Shown one piece after another: positions 1 to 8,725 of a stretch of 64,000 nt of DNA. The translations under genes were made by a program, and so were the position numbers. Source of the stretch: Nocardioides sp. dk884 (GTDB lineage Bacteria; Actinomycetota; Actinomycetes; Propionibacteriales; Nocardioidaceae); assembly GCF_009557055.1 (NCBI RefSeq), contig NZ_CP045649.1, forward strand, positions 3,695,501 through 3,759,500. Reading direction: 5' to 3'. Positions within the stretch are counted from its first letter, which is position 1, and every line of letters starts with the position of its first letter. The notes under the pieces are model-generated. The model did no database searches. It saw only the letters and a program-made list of their open reading frames with translations, and was not told the DNA's origin.

Positions 1-581
1 GCACGGTGCTGAGCTCGCTGGACTTCGCCGAGCTCACGGCGCTGCAGCGGGCCGAGCGCTGGGACGACGTCGCCGTCGTCCTGGGCGAGGCCGCGCGGGG
101 CGTGGAGCGAGCCGGCGCGGACTTCCTCTTGATGTGCACCACGGCCTTCCACCGAGTCGCGGAGCAGGTGGAGGCGGCGATCGACATCCCGCTGCTGCAC
201 CTGGCCGACCCGGTCGCCGCGGCCTGCACGGCGCAGGGGGTCACCTCGGTGGGCTTCGTGGGCACGTCCTTCGCCATGTCGGGCTCGTTCTTCACCGACC
301 GGCTGGCCGCGCAGGGCCTCACGGTGCACGTGCCGGACGTTGCGCGGCACGCGGAGATCGATCGGATCATCTATGAGGAGCTCGTCCACGGGCGGGCGCT
401 GGACTCCTCGCGCCGCACGCTCGTGCAGGTGATCGACGAGCTGTGGGACGCCGGCGCCGGCGGGGTGATCCTCGGCTGCACCGAGCTCGAGCTCCTGGTC
501 AAGCAGGCCGACGCGGACGTCCCGCTGTTCCCCAGCACCACGCTCCACGTCGCCGCGGCCCTCGATCGGGCCCTGGCCTGA
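1..581 (+). CDS. Aspartate/glutamate racemase family protein, 5' truncated by the window
   Basis: The visible 191 residues are the last four fifths of an Asp/Glu racemase-superfamily protein (usual length about 230 aa). The frame is open to the window edge, and the usual start (IGLIGGMSWEST-type) is missing, so the gene begins outside. The two active-site cysteines that act as acid and base in PLP-independent racemases are visible: the first in the CTTAFH segment, about residue 42 of the visible part, and the second in GCTELELL near residue 158. These enzymes interconvert L- and D-aspartate or glutamate, or act on related acids such as maleate or hydantoins. The substrate cannot be read from the sequence. 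The stop codon is inside the first copy of a 14-nt tandem repeat. Confidence 0.85.
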   Translation, partial: TVLSSLDFAELTALQRAERWDDVAVVLGEAARGVERAGADFLLMCTTAFHRVAEQVEAAIDIPLLHLADPVAAACTAQGVTSVGFVGTSFAMSGSFFTDRLAAQGLTVHVPDVARHAEIDRIIYEELVHGRALDSSRRTLVQVIDELWDAGAGGVILGCTELELLVKQADADVPLFPSTTLHVAAALDRALA

Positions 582-623
582 CTCACGGGGCCTGATTCAC
601 GGGGCCTGATTCACGGGGCCTGA
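576..623. repeat. 14-nt tandem repeat, about 3.4 copies
   Basis: The unit GCCTGATTCACGGG is repeated head to tail from 576, the first copy having C for T at one position. The first copy carries the TGA stop of the racemase gene, and each later copy repeats a TGA. It looks like replication slippage just behind a stop codon. Confidence 0.9.
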
Positions 624-667
624 CCCGCCCCCGCCCGCCGCGTCACGGACGTGGCGGGCGGGGCGGG
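624..667. terminator. GC-rich hairpin between convergent genes
   Basis: CCCGCCCCCGCCCGCC pairs with GGCGGGCGGGGCGGG around a loop of about 13 nt. It lies between the racemase gene on + and the 23-aa membrane peptide on -, so it can serve both as a terminator. No long T-run follows, as is usual in high-GC actinobacteria. Confidence 0.6.
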
Positions 668-680
668 TCGGCGAGCCGAC

Positions 681-752
681 TCAGAGCAGCAGGATCAGCA
701 GCACGACGACGACCAGGACCAGCGCGACAACGGCAATGGTGCGAGTGTTCAC
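681..752 (-). CDS. 23-residue single-span hydrophobic membrane peptide
   Basis: A GTG start at 752 is preceded by a strong GAAGGAG ribosome binding site five bases away and opens a 23-codon frame ending in TGA. The product is MNTRTIAVVALVLVVVV followed by LLILLL: a short polar N-terminus with one arginine, then an uninterrupted stretch of Val/Leu/Ile/Ala that is long enough for one membrane span. No cytoplasmic tail remains. The good RBS and the clean N-terminal charge pattern argue for translation. The function is unknown. It may stabilise a membrane complex or act as a stress or toxin-type peptide, but nothing nearby (a small acidic soluble protein upstream at 844-1065) decides this. Confidence 0.6.
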   Translation of the reverse strand: MNTRTIAVVALVLVVVVLLILLL

Positions 753-843
753 AGGGGCTCCTTCTCCGGGCCTCGGACGAGGCCGATGACTCTCAATGCC
801 CCGCTCGCGCGGGGCCAAACGGTGCGCGGACGAGCGGCCTACC

Positions 844-1065
844 TCATCCCTGCGGGCGATAGTCGTCGGGCTCGTCCTCGATCATGTAGTTCGGGTTCTC
901 CCGGATCCGCTCGGCGGTCCGCTCGATCCAGCCCTGGTCGTTGGTCTCGATGTCGCGATCGGTCAGCTGCTCCTTGAGGTAGGCGACCAGGTCCTTCTCG
1001 CCGGAGTCCCTGGCCAGGGAGGTCGCGTCCACTGCCGCCTGCAGGTTGGAGTCGTACGTCGCCAC
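844..1065 (-). CDS. Small acidic hypothetical protein, 73 aa
   Basis: Starting at the GTG at 1065 (GAGAGG lies about ten bases upstream) gives 73 residues beginning VATYDSNLQAAVDATSLARD and ending DEPDDYRPQG. A longer frame to 1194 exists, but its extra 43 residues are Arg/Thr/Trp-rich and overlap the 3' end of the neighbouring hydratase gene, so the short start is preferred. The protein is highly charged, with predicted helices and an acidic tail, and no signal peptide or membrane segment. No family is recognised. It is co-oriented with the 23-aa membrane peptide downstream, with about 90 bases between them. Confidence 0.6.
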   Translation of the reverse strand: MATYDSNLQAAVDATSLARDSGEKDLVAYLKEQLTDRDIETNDQGWIERTAERIRENPNYMIEDEPDDYRPQG

Positions 1066-1102
1066 GGGGTTGTGCCTCTCGGTCGGGAACGTTTCCGCGC
1101 CG

Positions 1103-1969
1103 TTACCCCGGGCCCGCGCCCTGGACACCTGCCTGGTCCACCGACTGGTCCACCGACTGGTCCGCGGCTCGGTCGTCGCTGAACCGCGCCGCACGCCCGG
1201 CCCTGCGGGCCCGCGTCGCCTCCTCGAAGTTGTCGGTCAGCAGCCGCAGGTAGAGCTGCCCGATGCCCTCGACCGGCATGTGGCTCTCCAGGGAGCCGGC
1301 GGCGATCCCGGCGTGCAGGGTCCGCTTGGTGAGCTCGATGCCGGGCTGGGAGAGCTCCGCGATCCGCACCCCGATCGCCACGGCCTCCGCGAGCACCGGG
1401 TCGGCGACCCGGGACACCAGCCCGATGCGCGCCGCCTCGGCCGCCTCGACGTCGCGGCCGGTGAACATCAGGTCGGCGGCGTGGCTGGACCCCACGGCGC
1501 GCGGGAGCAGGTAGCTCAGCCCGAGCTCGCTCGCGGTGAGACCGTTGTTGATGCCCGCGGCACGGAAGTAGGCGGCGCTCGAGGCGATCCGCAGGTCGCA
1601 GGCCAGCGCCAGGCACAGCCCGCCGCCGACCGCCGCCCCGTTGACCGCCGCGATCACCGGCTGGTGCATCCGGCGCAGGGTGCCCACGACGTCCTCGAGC
1701 ATCTCCAGCGAGCGCAGGGCGTACGCCGGGCGCGGCAGGCCGTCGGCGTACGGCGGGCGCCCCGCGGACTCCTGGTCCGCCCCGGAGCAGAACGCGGCCC
1801 CGGCGCCGGTGAGCACCACCGCACGGACCGCGTTGTCGCGGCCGAGCTCCACCAGCCGGTCGCGCACCGGGACCATCACGTCGAAGGCCATCGCGTTCAT
1901 CCGCTCCGGCCGGTTCAGCGTCACCACCGCGACCCCGGGCTCGGGGCGGTCCACCTCGACGAAGCTCAT
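1103..1969 (-). CDS. Enoyl-CoA hydratase/isomerase (crotonase family, EchA19-like)
   Basis: The 288-aa crotonase-fold protein has the oxyanion-hole segments AAFCSGAD (about residue 60) and NGAAVGGGLCLALACD (about residue 115), followed by SELGLSYLLPRAVG, which carries the catalytic glutamate expected of a hydratase. It adds water to 2-enoyl-CoA in a beta-oxidation cycle. The ATG at 1969 overlaps the stop of the upstream acyl-CoA ligase as ATGA, so the two are translationally coupled. The pairing resembles mycobacterial fadD19/echA19 of steroid side-chain degradation; that parallel is from memory of the families and is an inference. The last residues contain DQSVDQSVDQ, encoded by an imperfect 12-nt tandem repeat, an extension beyond the normal fold. 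Confidence 0.85.
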   Translation of the reverse strand: MSFVEVDRPEPGVAVVTLNRPERMNAMAFDVMVPVRDRLVELGRDNAVRAVVLTGAGAAFCSGADQESAGRPPYADGLPRPAYALRSLEMLEDVVGTLRRMHQPVIAAVNGAAVGGGLCLALACDLRIASSAAYFRAAGINNGLTASELGLSYLLPRAVGSSHAADLMFTGRDVEAAEAARIGLVSRVADPVLAEAVAIGVRIAELSQPGIELTKRTLHAGIAAGSLESHMPVEGIGQLYLRLLTDNFEEATRARRAGRAARFSDDRAADQSVDQSVDQAGVQGAGPG

Positions 1970-3612
1970 GACGCAGGCCCCGGTGCCGCGGCGGGGTCGG
2001 GCGCCAGGGTGTCCGCCAGCGCGTCCGCGACCTCGCGGGCCTGCCGGTAGTCGGCCTTGCCGGTGACGTGGCGCGGGATCCGGGCGACGACGTGCACCGT
2101 GCGCGGCACCTTGTAGCCCGAGAGCCGGGTGCGCAGCAGCCGGCGCACGTCCTCGACGTCGAGCGCGGTGCCGGGGCGCGGCTGGACCAGCGCGGCGACC
2201 TGCTGGCCGTAGGTCGGGTCCGGCAGGCCGAGCACCAGGGCGTCGAAGACGTCGGGGTGCGCCTTGAGCGCGACCTCGACCTCCTCGGGGTAGACCTTCT
2301 CCCCGCCGGTGTTGATGCAGCCCGAGCCGCGCCCCAGCAGCGTCAGCCGGCCGCCGGGCTCGATCTGCACGTAGTCGCCGGGGACCGCGTGGCGCACCCC
2401 GTCGATGGTGCGGAAGATCCGCGCGGTCTTCTCCGGGTCGCCGAGGTAGCCCAGCGGGATGCTCCCGCGTCGCGCCATCCGCCCGATCGCGCCCACGTCG
2501 GCGTCCAGGTCGAGGATGCGGTCCTGCTCGTCGATCACGACCGTCTCCGGGCCGACCTCGACCAGGCTGCCCTTGTCGGCGAGGGTCTCGGTGCGGATCC
2601 GGCCGTTGCCGGTCATCCCGGTCTCCGAGGAGCCGATGACGTCGAGCACCACCACCTCGGGCAGCTGCCGCAGCCAGCGCTGCTTGACCTCGACGGAGAA
2701 GATCGCGGCCGCGCTGGTCACGGTGGCGAGGCTCGCGGCGTCGTACTCCCCCCGCTCGTGCTCCTCGATCAGCGGCCGGGCCATCGCGTCGCCGATCAGG
2801 GAGAGGGTGTTGACCCGCTCGGCCTCGACGGTGCGCCACACCTGCGCGGGGTCGAACTTCGCGAGCAGCACGTTGGTGTGGCCGCCGAAGAAGCGCAGCA
2901 GCATCCCCCACTGGCCGTTCGCGTGCATGACCGGGCCGAGGTGGAGGCAGACCAGCTGCGGCCCGGTGAGCGCGCCCCGGGACTGGTCGCGCTCCTCGAT
3001 CGGCTTGCCGGTGACGAAGTCCAGGCCGCCGCCGAGGGTGCGCCACACGTCCTCGTGGCGCCACATCACGCCCTTCGGGTAGCCGGTGGTGCCGCCGGTG
3101 TAGACGATGTAGACGTCGTCGGGGCTGCGCGGGCCGAAGTCGCGCTCCGCGGACCGGCCGGTCATCGCGTCGTCCCACCCTGTCCACGCGTACGCCGTGG
3201 GGCGCGCGTCCACGCCGTCGTCGATCACGACCACGTGGCGCAGGCGGTGGTGGGCCGGCACCACCTCGTCCAGCACCGCGGAGTAGCGCGCCTCGTGGAC
3301 CAGCGCGACCATCCCGGAGTCGCCGAGCAGGTGGTCCAGCTCGGCAGCAACGTAGCGGTAGTTGATGTTGATCGGGGTCGCGCGGGCCTTGAAGCAGCCG
3401 AGCATCGCCACGACGTGCTCGGCGGTGTTGCGGGCCATCAGCCCGACGTGGTCCCCCGGCCCGACGCCGACGGCGAGCAGGTGGTGGGCGAAGCGGTTGG
3501 CGGCGGCCTCCAGCTCGGCATAGCTGAGCCGGGCCTCGCCGGCGACGAGGGCGGTGCGCTCCGGGACCGCGTCGACGGCGTGCTCGACGAGGTCGGCGAT
3601 GTGGTGGACCAT
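1966..3612 (-). CDS. Acyl-CoA synthetase, FadD19-like
   Basis: The 548-residue ANL-superfamily ligase activates a carboxylic acid with ATP and transfers it to CoA. The AMP-binding P-loop reads YTGGTTGYPKGVMW near residue 170, the later A-motif is GSSETGMTGNG, and the C-terminal hinge and catalytic-lysine region reads SGYKVPRTVHVVARIPRHVTG (given here in part: PRHVTGKADYRQAR). The opening NIADL/HIADLVEHAVDAVPER and the exact 548-aa length match the FadD19 group (3-oxocholest-4-en-26-oate CoA ligase in mycobacteria). Since no other sterol genes are present, the substrate may be another bulky or branched acid. It overlaps the downstream hydratase by 4 bp and is divergent from an IclR regulator, with about 75 bp between starts. 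Confidence 0.85.
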   Translation of the reverse strand: MVHHIADLVEHAVDAVPERTALVAGEARLSYAELEAAANRFAHHLLAVGVGPGDHVGLMARNTAEHVVAMLGCFKARATPININYRYVAAELDHLLGDSGMVALVHEARYSAVLDEVVPAHHRLRHVVVIDDGVDARPTAYAWTGWDDAMTGRSAERDFGPRSPDDVYIVYTGGTTGYPKGVMWRHEDVWRTLGGGLDFVTGKPIEERDQSRGALTGPQLVCLHLGPVMHANGQWGMLLRFFGGHTNVLLAKFDPAQVWRTVEAERVNTLSLIGDAMARPLIEEHERGEYDAASLATVTSAAAIFSVEVKQRWLRQLPEVVVLDVIGSSETGMTGNGRIRTETLADKGSLVEVGPETVVIDEQDRILDLDADVGAIGRMARRGSIPLGYLGDPEKTARIFRTIDGVRHAVPGDYVQIEPGGRLTLLGRGSGCINTGGEKVYPEEVEVALKAHPDVFDALVLGLPDPTYGQQVAALVQPRPGTALDVEDVRRLLRTRLSGYKVPRTVHVVARIPRHVTGKADYRQAREVADALADTLAPDPAAAPGPAS

Positions 3613-3686
3613 GCGCGGCAGGCTCCGGCGCTGACGTGTCCTGTGTCACACTCGTTCCCGCTGGCTGGAACCTGGGAGGGCACCCG

Positions 3687-4466
3687 ATGGACGAGGCCGA
3701 GGCACGACCCGGACCACGAGCGCCGGGCCGCGCGGGCATGGTCGAGCGTCTCACGCAGATCCTCGACGTCTTCCTGCTCGGCCCCGACCACCTGCTGCTG
3801 GAGGAGATCGCCGAGCTGTCGGGACTGCCGCGCTCCACGACGTACCGACTCCTGGCGCAGCTGGTCGCGATGCGCTGGCTCGAGCACGGCCCGCACGGCT
3901 ACTGCCTGGGCCCGCGCGCCCAGCGGCTCGGGCGCCGGGTCGAAGGCAGCCTGCCGCTGCGCGCGGCCGCCGCGGAGGCGCTGCAGGAGCTGGAGGCGAC
4001 CACCTCCGCGGTCGTGCACCTGACCGTGCTGGCGGGCGGGAGCGTCGAGGTGCTCGACAAGGTGGGCGGGCGGCACGTCCCGGACATCCCCACCACCGTC
4101 GGCACCCGCTACCGCGCCGAGGACGCCGTCGCCGGGCGGGCGATGCTCGCCGCGCTCGCCCCCGAGGAGGTGGACCGGATCCTGCTCGACGGCCGGGCGA
4201 GCGGGCGCCTGCACGAGCGGCTGCACACGATCCGGCGCCGTCACGGCCTGGCCATCACCAGCGACGACATGCCCTGGGAGCTGCGCGGCGTCGGGGCCGC
4301 GATCGTGGGCCCCGACGGCCCGGTCGGCGCGATCTCGGTGGGGCTCCCCGGGCGGGCCGCACCGGTGGAGCGGTTCGTGCCGATGCTCGCCCGCGCGGTG
4401 CGGCTCACGTCACAACGGCTCCACGACGTACGTCTCGATGCGGAGCGATACCGCTTGCGGTCGTAA
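3687..4466 (+). CDS. IclR-family transcriptional regulator
   Basis: 259 aa from the ATG at 3687, which has GGGAGG about seven bases upstream; an in-frame ATG at 3636 lacks an RBS and would overlap the divergent promoter. An N-terminal winged helix (residues 18-75; [13 protein letters not shown], then [16 protein letters not shown] as the recognition helix) is followed by an IclR effector domain ending around [13 protein letters not shown]. IclR proteins bind small carboxylates or aromatic metabolites through the C-terminal domain. The divergent FadD19-like/hydratase operon starts 75 bp away and is the obvious target. The intervening DNA holds a short TGTG-T-CACA inverted repeat at 3642-3650, a weak operator candidate. 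Confidence 0.85.
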   Translation: MDEAEARPGPRAPGRAGMVERLTQILDVFLLGPDHLLLEEIAELSGLPRSTTYRLLAQLVAMRWLEHGPHGYCLGPRAQRLGRRVEGSLPLRAAAAEALQELEATTSAVVHLTVLAGGSVEVLDKVGGRHVPDIPTTVGTRYRAEDAVAGRAMLAALAPEEVDRILLDGRASGRLHERLHTIRRRHGLAITSDDMPWELRGVGAAIVGPDGPVGAISVGLPGRAAPVERFVPMLARAVRLTSQRLHDVRLDAERYRLRS

Positions 4467-4521
4467 GATCGGCGCGGCCCTTCTGGGTCCCACGCCCCGA
4501 TCGGAAGTGACTCCCCACCTG

Positions 4522-6414
<1,893 letters not shown>

Positions 6415-6434
6415 TCCGCTCCGCCCGACGACAG

Positions 6435-6470
6435 GGGCCCGTCCCGCAGCTTCGGCTGCGGGGCGGGCCC
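6435..6470 (+). terminator. Rho-independent-type terminator of typA
   Basis: A 16-bp stem (GGGCCCGTCCCGCAGC paired with GCTGCGGGGCGGGCCC, one G-U pair) is closed by a TTCG tetraloop and followed by TTCTCGTT. It starts 20 bp after the typA stop. Confidence 0.9.
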
Positions 6471-6477
6471 TTCTCGT

Positions 6478-6560
6478 TGAGTCGAGAGTTCTGACCGTCG
6501 AGTCGAGGGTTTCGACCGGTCGAGTCGAGACTTCTGACGGTCGAGTCGAGACTTCTGTCG
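6478..6560 (+). repeat. Family A repeat array, 4 units
   Basis: Four head-to-tail 21-22-nt units with the core GTCGAGTCGAGA followed by a variable STTYTGACG tail. Each core contains the odd palindrome TCGA-G-TCGA. The array sits between the typA terminator and the 3' end of the methyltransferase gene. Confidence 0.85.
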
Positions 6561-6586
6561 TACGACGAGGGGCGCGACAAACCCCG

Positions 6587-7207
6587 TCAGCCCACGCGCA
6601 GCACCGTGACGGCGAAGTCGGACTCGTCGGTGAACGGGTCCAGGTGCCAGGTGGCGAACCGCTGCTCGACCCGCGCCACCCCCTCGCGGGCGAGGTCGGC
6701 CAGGTCGGCGTCGTACCGCTCGAAGGGGTAGGCCTCGTCGCGGCGGAAGCCGACCACGACGCGGCCGCCGGGCCGGACCACCGCGCAGAGGTTGGCGAGC
6801 ACCTGGCGCTCGGTGCCCGGCGCGACGAACACCATCACGTTGCCCGCGCACACGACGAGGTCGACCGGTTCCCCGCCGACGTCGGCGAGCTCCAGCTCGC
6901 TGAGGTCGACGACGCCGTACGTCGGACCGGGGTGGTCGACGCGGGCGGCCTCGACCAGCACCGGGTCGGCGTCCAGTCCGACCACGGTGTGCCCGCGGGC
7001 CGCGAGCTCGCCGGAGAGCCGGCCGGTGCCGCAGCCGGCGTCGAGGATCCGCGCGCCCCGCTCGACCATCGCGTCGACGAAGCGGGCCTCCCCCGCCAGG
7101 TCGGCGCCCTCGGCGGCCAGCGCGCGGAAGCGCTCGACGTACCACTGCGAGTGGCCGTCCTTGGTGTCGGTGAACCAACGGGGACGGGGGCTGGACTGGT
7201 CGGTCAT
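6587..7207 (-). CDS. Class I SAM-dependent methyltransferase
   Basis: 206 aa. The SAM-binding motif I reads ILDAGCGTGRLSGELAARG (residues about 52-70), the acidic motif II residue is in VVGLDADP, and the motif III/IV region is VDLVVCAGNVMVF. This is a stand-alone Rossmann methyltransferase of the type-11/25 group. The substrate is not predictable; the N-terminus WFTDTKDGHSQWYVERF resembles small-molecule methylases common in Nocardioides-type genomes. The gene is isolated: it is flanked on both sides by family A repeat arrays in inverted orientation (6478-6560 and 7304-7367), with no co-transcribed partner. Confidence 0.85.
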   Translation of the reverse strand: MTDQSSPRPRWFTDTKDGHSQWYVERFRALAAEGADLAGEARFVDAMVERGARILDAGCGTGRLSGELAARGHTVVGLDADPVLVEAARVDHPGPTYGVVDLSELELADVGGEPVDLVVCAGNVMVFVAPGTERQVLANLCAVVRPGGRVVVGFRRDEAYPFERYDADLADLAREGVARVEQRFATWHLDPFTDESDFAVTVLRVG

Positions 7208-7303
7208 GTCCCCATCCTCGCCGCCCTGTGCGACCGGGCCGCACTGCCCCCTCGGTCGGGGCGAGACGTCACGCCGTACGACGACGGGAAGCCGAGCGCG
7301 AGC

Positions 7304-7367
7304 GTCAGAACTCTCGACTCGACCGGTCAGAGGTCTCGACTCGACCGTCAGAACTCTCGACTCAACC
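7304..7367 (-). repeat. Family A repeat array, 3 units, inverted
   Basis: Three units of the complement form (GTCAGAACTCTCGACTCGAC) at 21-22-nt spacing, in the opposite orientation to the array at 6478-6560. It lies between the methyltransferase start and the 3' end of the sugar ABC ATPase. Confidence 0.85.
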
Positions 7368-7378
7368 AGTGGAGTGGG

Positions 7379-8473
7379 TCAGGGGGTGAGGCGGGCGCCG
7401 GTGGTGGTGTCGAAGACGTGGACCTTGTCCGGTGAGGTGGTGAGCCGGATCCGGGCGCCGCGGGGCAGGTCGGGGCGGCCCTCGACGCGGACGACGACCT
7501 GGCGCAGCAGGTCGTGGCTGACGTCGGTGTCCGGGGTGGCGTAGACGTAGGCCTCCGCGCCGAGCTCCTCGACCGCGGCGACCCGGACCGGGTAGCCCTC
7601 CTCGTCGCCCTGCGCCAGGCGCCAGGACTCCGGGCGGATGCCGAGGGTCACCGCGCCGGTGGAGCGGGCCGCCGCGTCCCGGTCGATCGGCAGCGCGTAG
7701 CCGTCGGCCACCGCCGTACCGTCGCCGGCGGTCTTGGCCTCCAGCAGGTTCATCGCCGGGGAGCCGATGAACCCGGCGACGAAGAGGTTCGCGGGGCGGT
7801 CGTAGAGCGCCAGCGGGCTGGCGACCTGCTGCAGCACGCCGTCCTTGAGCACCGCGACCCGGTCCCCCATCGTCATCGCCTCGACCTGGTCGTGGGTGAC
7901 GTAGACGGTGGTGGTGCCCAGGCGCTGCTGGAGCGCGGAGATCTGGGTGCGGGTGGAGACCCGCAGCTTGGCGTCGAGGTTCGACAGCGGCTCGTCCATG
8001 CAGAACACCTGGGGCTGGCGCACGATCGCGCGGCCCATCGCCACTCGCTGGCGTTGCCCGCCGGAGAGCGCCTTGGGCTTGCGGTCGAGGTAGGCCTCGA
8101 GGTCGAGCAGCCGGGCCGCCTCCTGGACCCGGGTGCGACGCTCCTCCTTGCCGACGCCGGCGATCTTGAGCGCGAAGCCCATGTTGTCGGCCACCGTCAT
8201 GTGCGGGTAGAGCGCGTAGTTCTGGAACACCATCGCGATGTCGCGGTCCTTGGGCGGGAGGTCGGTGACGTCCTCCTCCCCGATCAGCACCGCGCCGGAG
8301 GTGAGCTCCTCCAGCCCCGCGAGCATCCGCAGCGAGGTGGACTTCCCGCACCCCGAGGGCCCGACGAGCACCATCAGCTCGCCGTCCTCGACGGTGAGGT
8401 CGAGGTCGGACACCGCCGGCCGGTCCGCTCCGGGGAACTTGCGTACTGCCTTGTCGAACCGCACCGACGCCAT
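7379..8473 (-). CDS. Sugar ABC transporter ATP-binding protein, MsiK/UgpC type
   Basis: 364 aa from ATG 8473, which has GAGAGG about nine bases upstream. Walker A GPSGCGKST is at residues 38-46, the Q-loop is in MVFQNYALYPHM, the signature LSGGQ at 136-140, Walker B with FCMDEP near 158-162, and the H-loop in YVTHDQ. A C-terminal TOBE-like regulatory domain follows from about residue 240. Proteins of this class energise several CUT1 oligosaccharide importers in actinobacteria (MsiK in Streptomyces). Here it is divergent from the cebEFG-like operon, which lacks its own ATPase, so it is the likely motor. The divergent intergenic region holds two CebR-type boxes. Confidence 0.92.
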   Translation of the reverse strand: MASVRFDKAVRKFPGADRPAVSDLDLTVEDGELMVLVGPSGCGKSTSLRMLAGLEELTSGAVLIGEEDVTDLPPKDRDIAMVFQNYALYPHMTVADNMGFALKIAGVGKEERRTRVQEAARLLDLEAYLDRKPKALSGGQRQRVAMGRAIVRQPQVFCMDEPLSNLDAKLRVSTRTQISALQQRLGTTTVYVTHDQVEAMTMGDRVAVLKDGVLQQVASPLALYDRPANLFVAGFIGSPAMNLLEAKTAGDGTAVADGYALPIDRDAAARSTGAVTLGIRPESWRLAQGDEEGYPVRVAAVEELGAEAYVYATPDTDVSHDLLRQVVVRVEGRPDLPRGARIRLTTSPDKVHVFDTTTGARLTP

Positions 8474-8557
8474 GACTGGTCCTCTCGCACGGCCACCACG
8501 ACGGTGGCGCGGGTCACATCGCGTCCACCGTACGACGCGGAGCGAGACGACGTCTAG

Positions 8558-8571
8558 TGGGAGCGCTTCCA
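8558..8571. promoter_or_regulatory. CebR-type operator 1
   Basis: TGGGAGCGCTTCCA differs at one position from the TGGGAGCGCTCCCA palindrome bound by the LacI-family repressor CebR of Streptomyces. It lies 85 bp upstream of the ATPase start in the divergent promoter region. The repressor gene (13374-14411) ends the operon controlled here. Confidence 0.8.
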
Positions 8572-8622
8572 CACCTCACCGCGCCCGTCCGGCCCACTGA
8601 GGCGCGGACCGTTGACACTCGA

Positions 8623-8638
8623 TGTGACGCATGTCATC
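8623..8638. promoter_or_regulatory. Possible CRP/GlxR-like site next to a TTGACA -35 element
   Basis: TTGACA at 8612-8617 is a good -35 hexamer for the cebE-like promoter. Immediately after it, TGTGACGCATGTCATC fits the CRP-family pattern TGTGA-N6-TCACA at 8 of 10 positions. The location between the two CebR boxes would allow cAMP-type catabolite control. The match is imperfect and no CRP gene is in view. Confidence 0.35.
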
Positions 8639-8656
8639 GTGAACGAGCCGCGAGCG

Positions 8657-8670
8657 TGGAAGCGCTCTCA
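8657..8670. promoter_or_regulatory. CebR-type operator 2
   Basis: TGGAAGCGCTCTCA is a second 14-nt imperfect palindrome with the same AGCGCT centre as box 1, 56 bp upstream of the cebE-like start. The two boxes are 99 bp centre to centre and bracket the presumed cebE promoter, a layout that suits looping by a LacI-type dimer or tetramer. Confidence 0.8.
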
Positions 8671-8725
8671 CACCGTTTCCACCTCCCCGAGTCCGGCAGC
8701 CGCCCACACCCCAGGGAGCGTCACC

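Noticed and set aside
3642..3650. TGTG-T-CACA as a firm IclR operator
   Set aside because: Nine bases with 4-nt arms are likely by chance; kept only as a remark in the IclR entry.
6478..6560. Family A array read as a CRISPR array
   Set aside because: There are no unique spacers; the whole 21-22-nt unit is repeated, arrays are short, and no cas gene is near.
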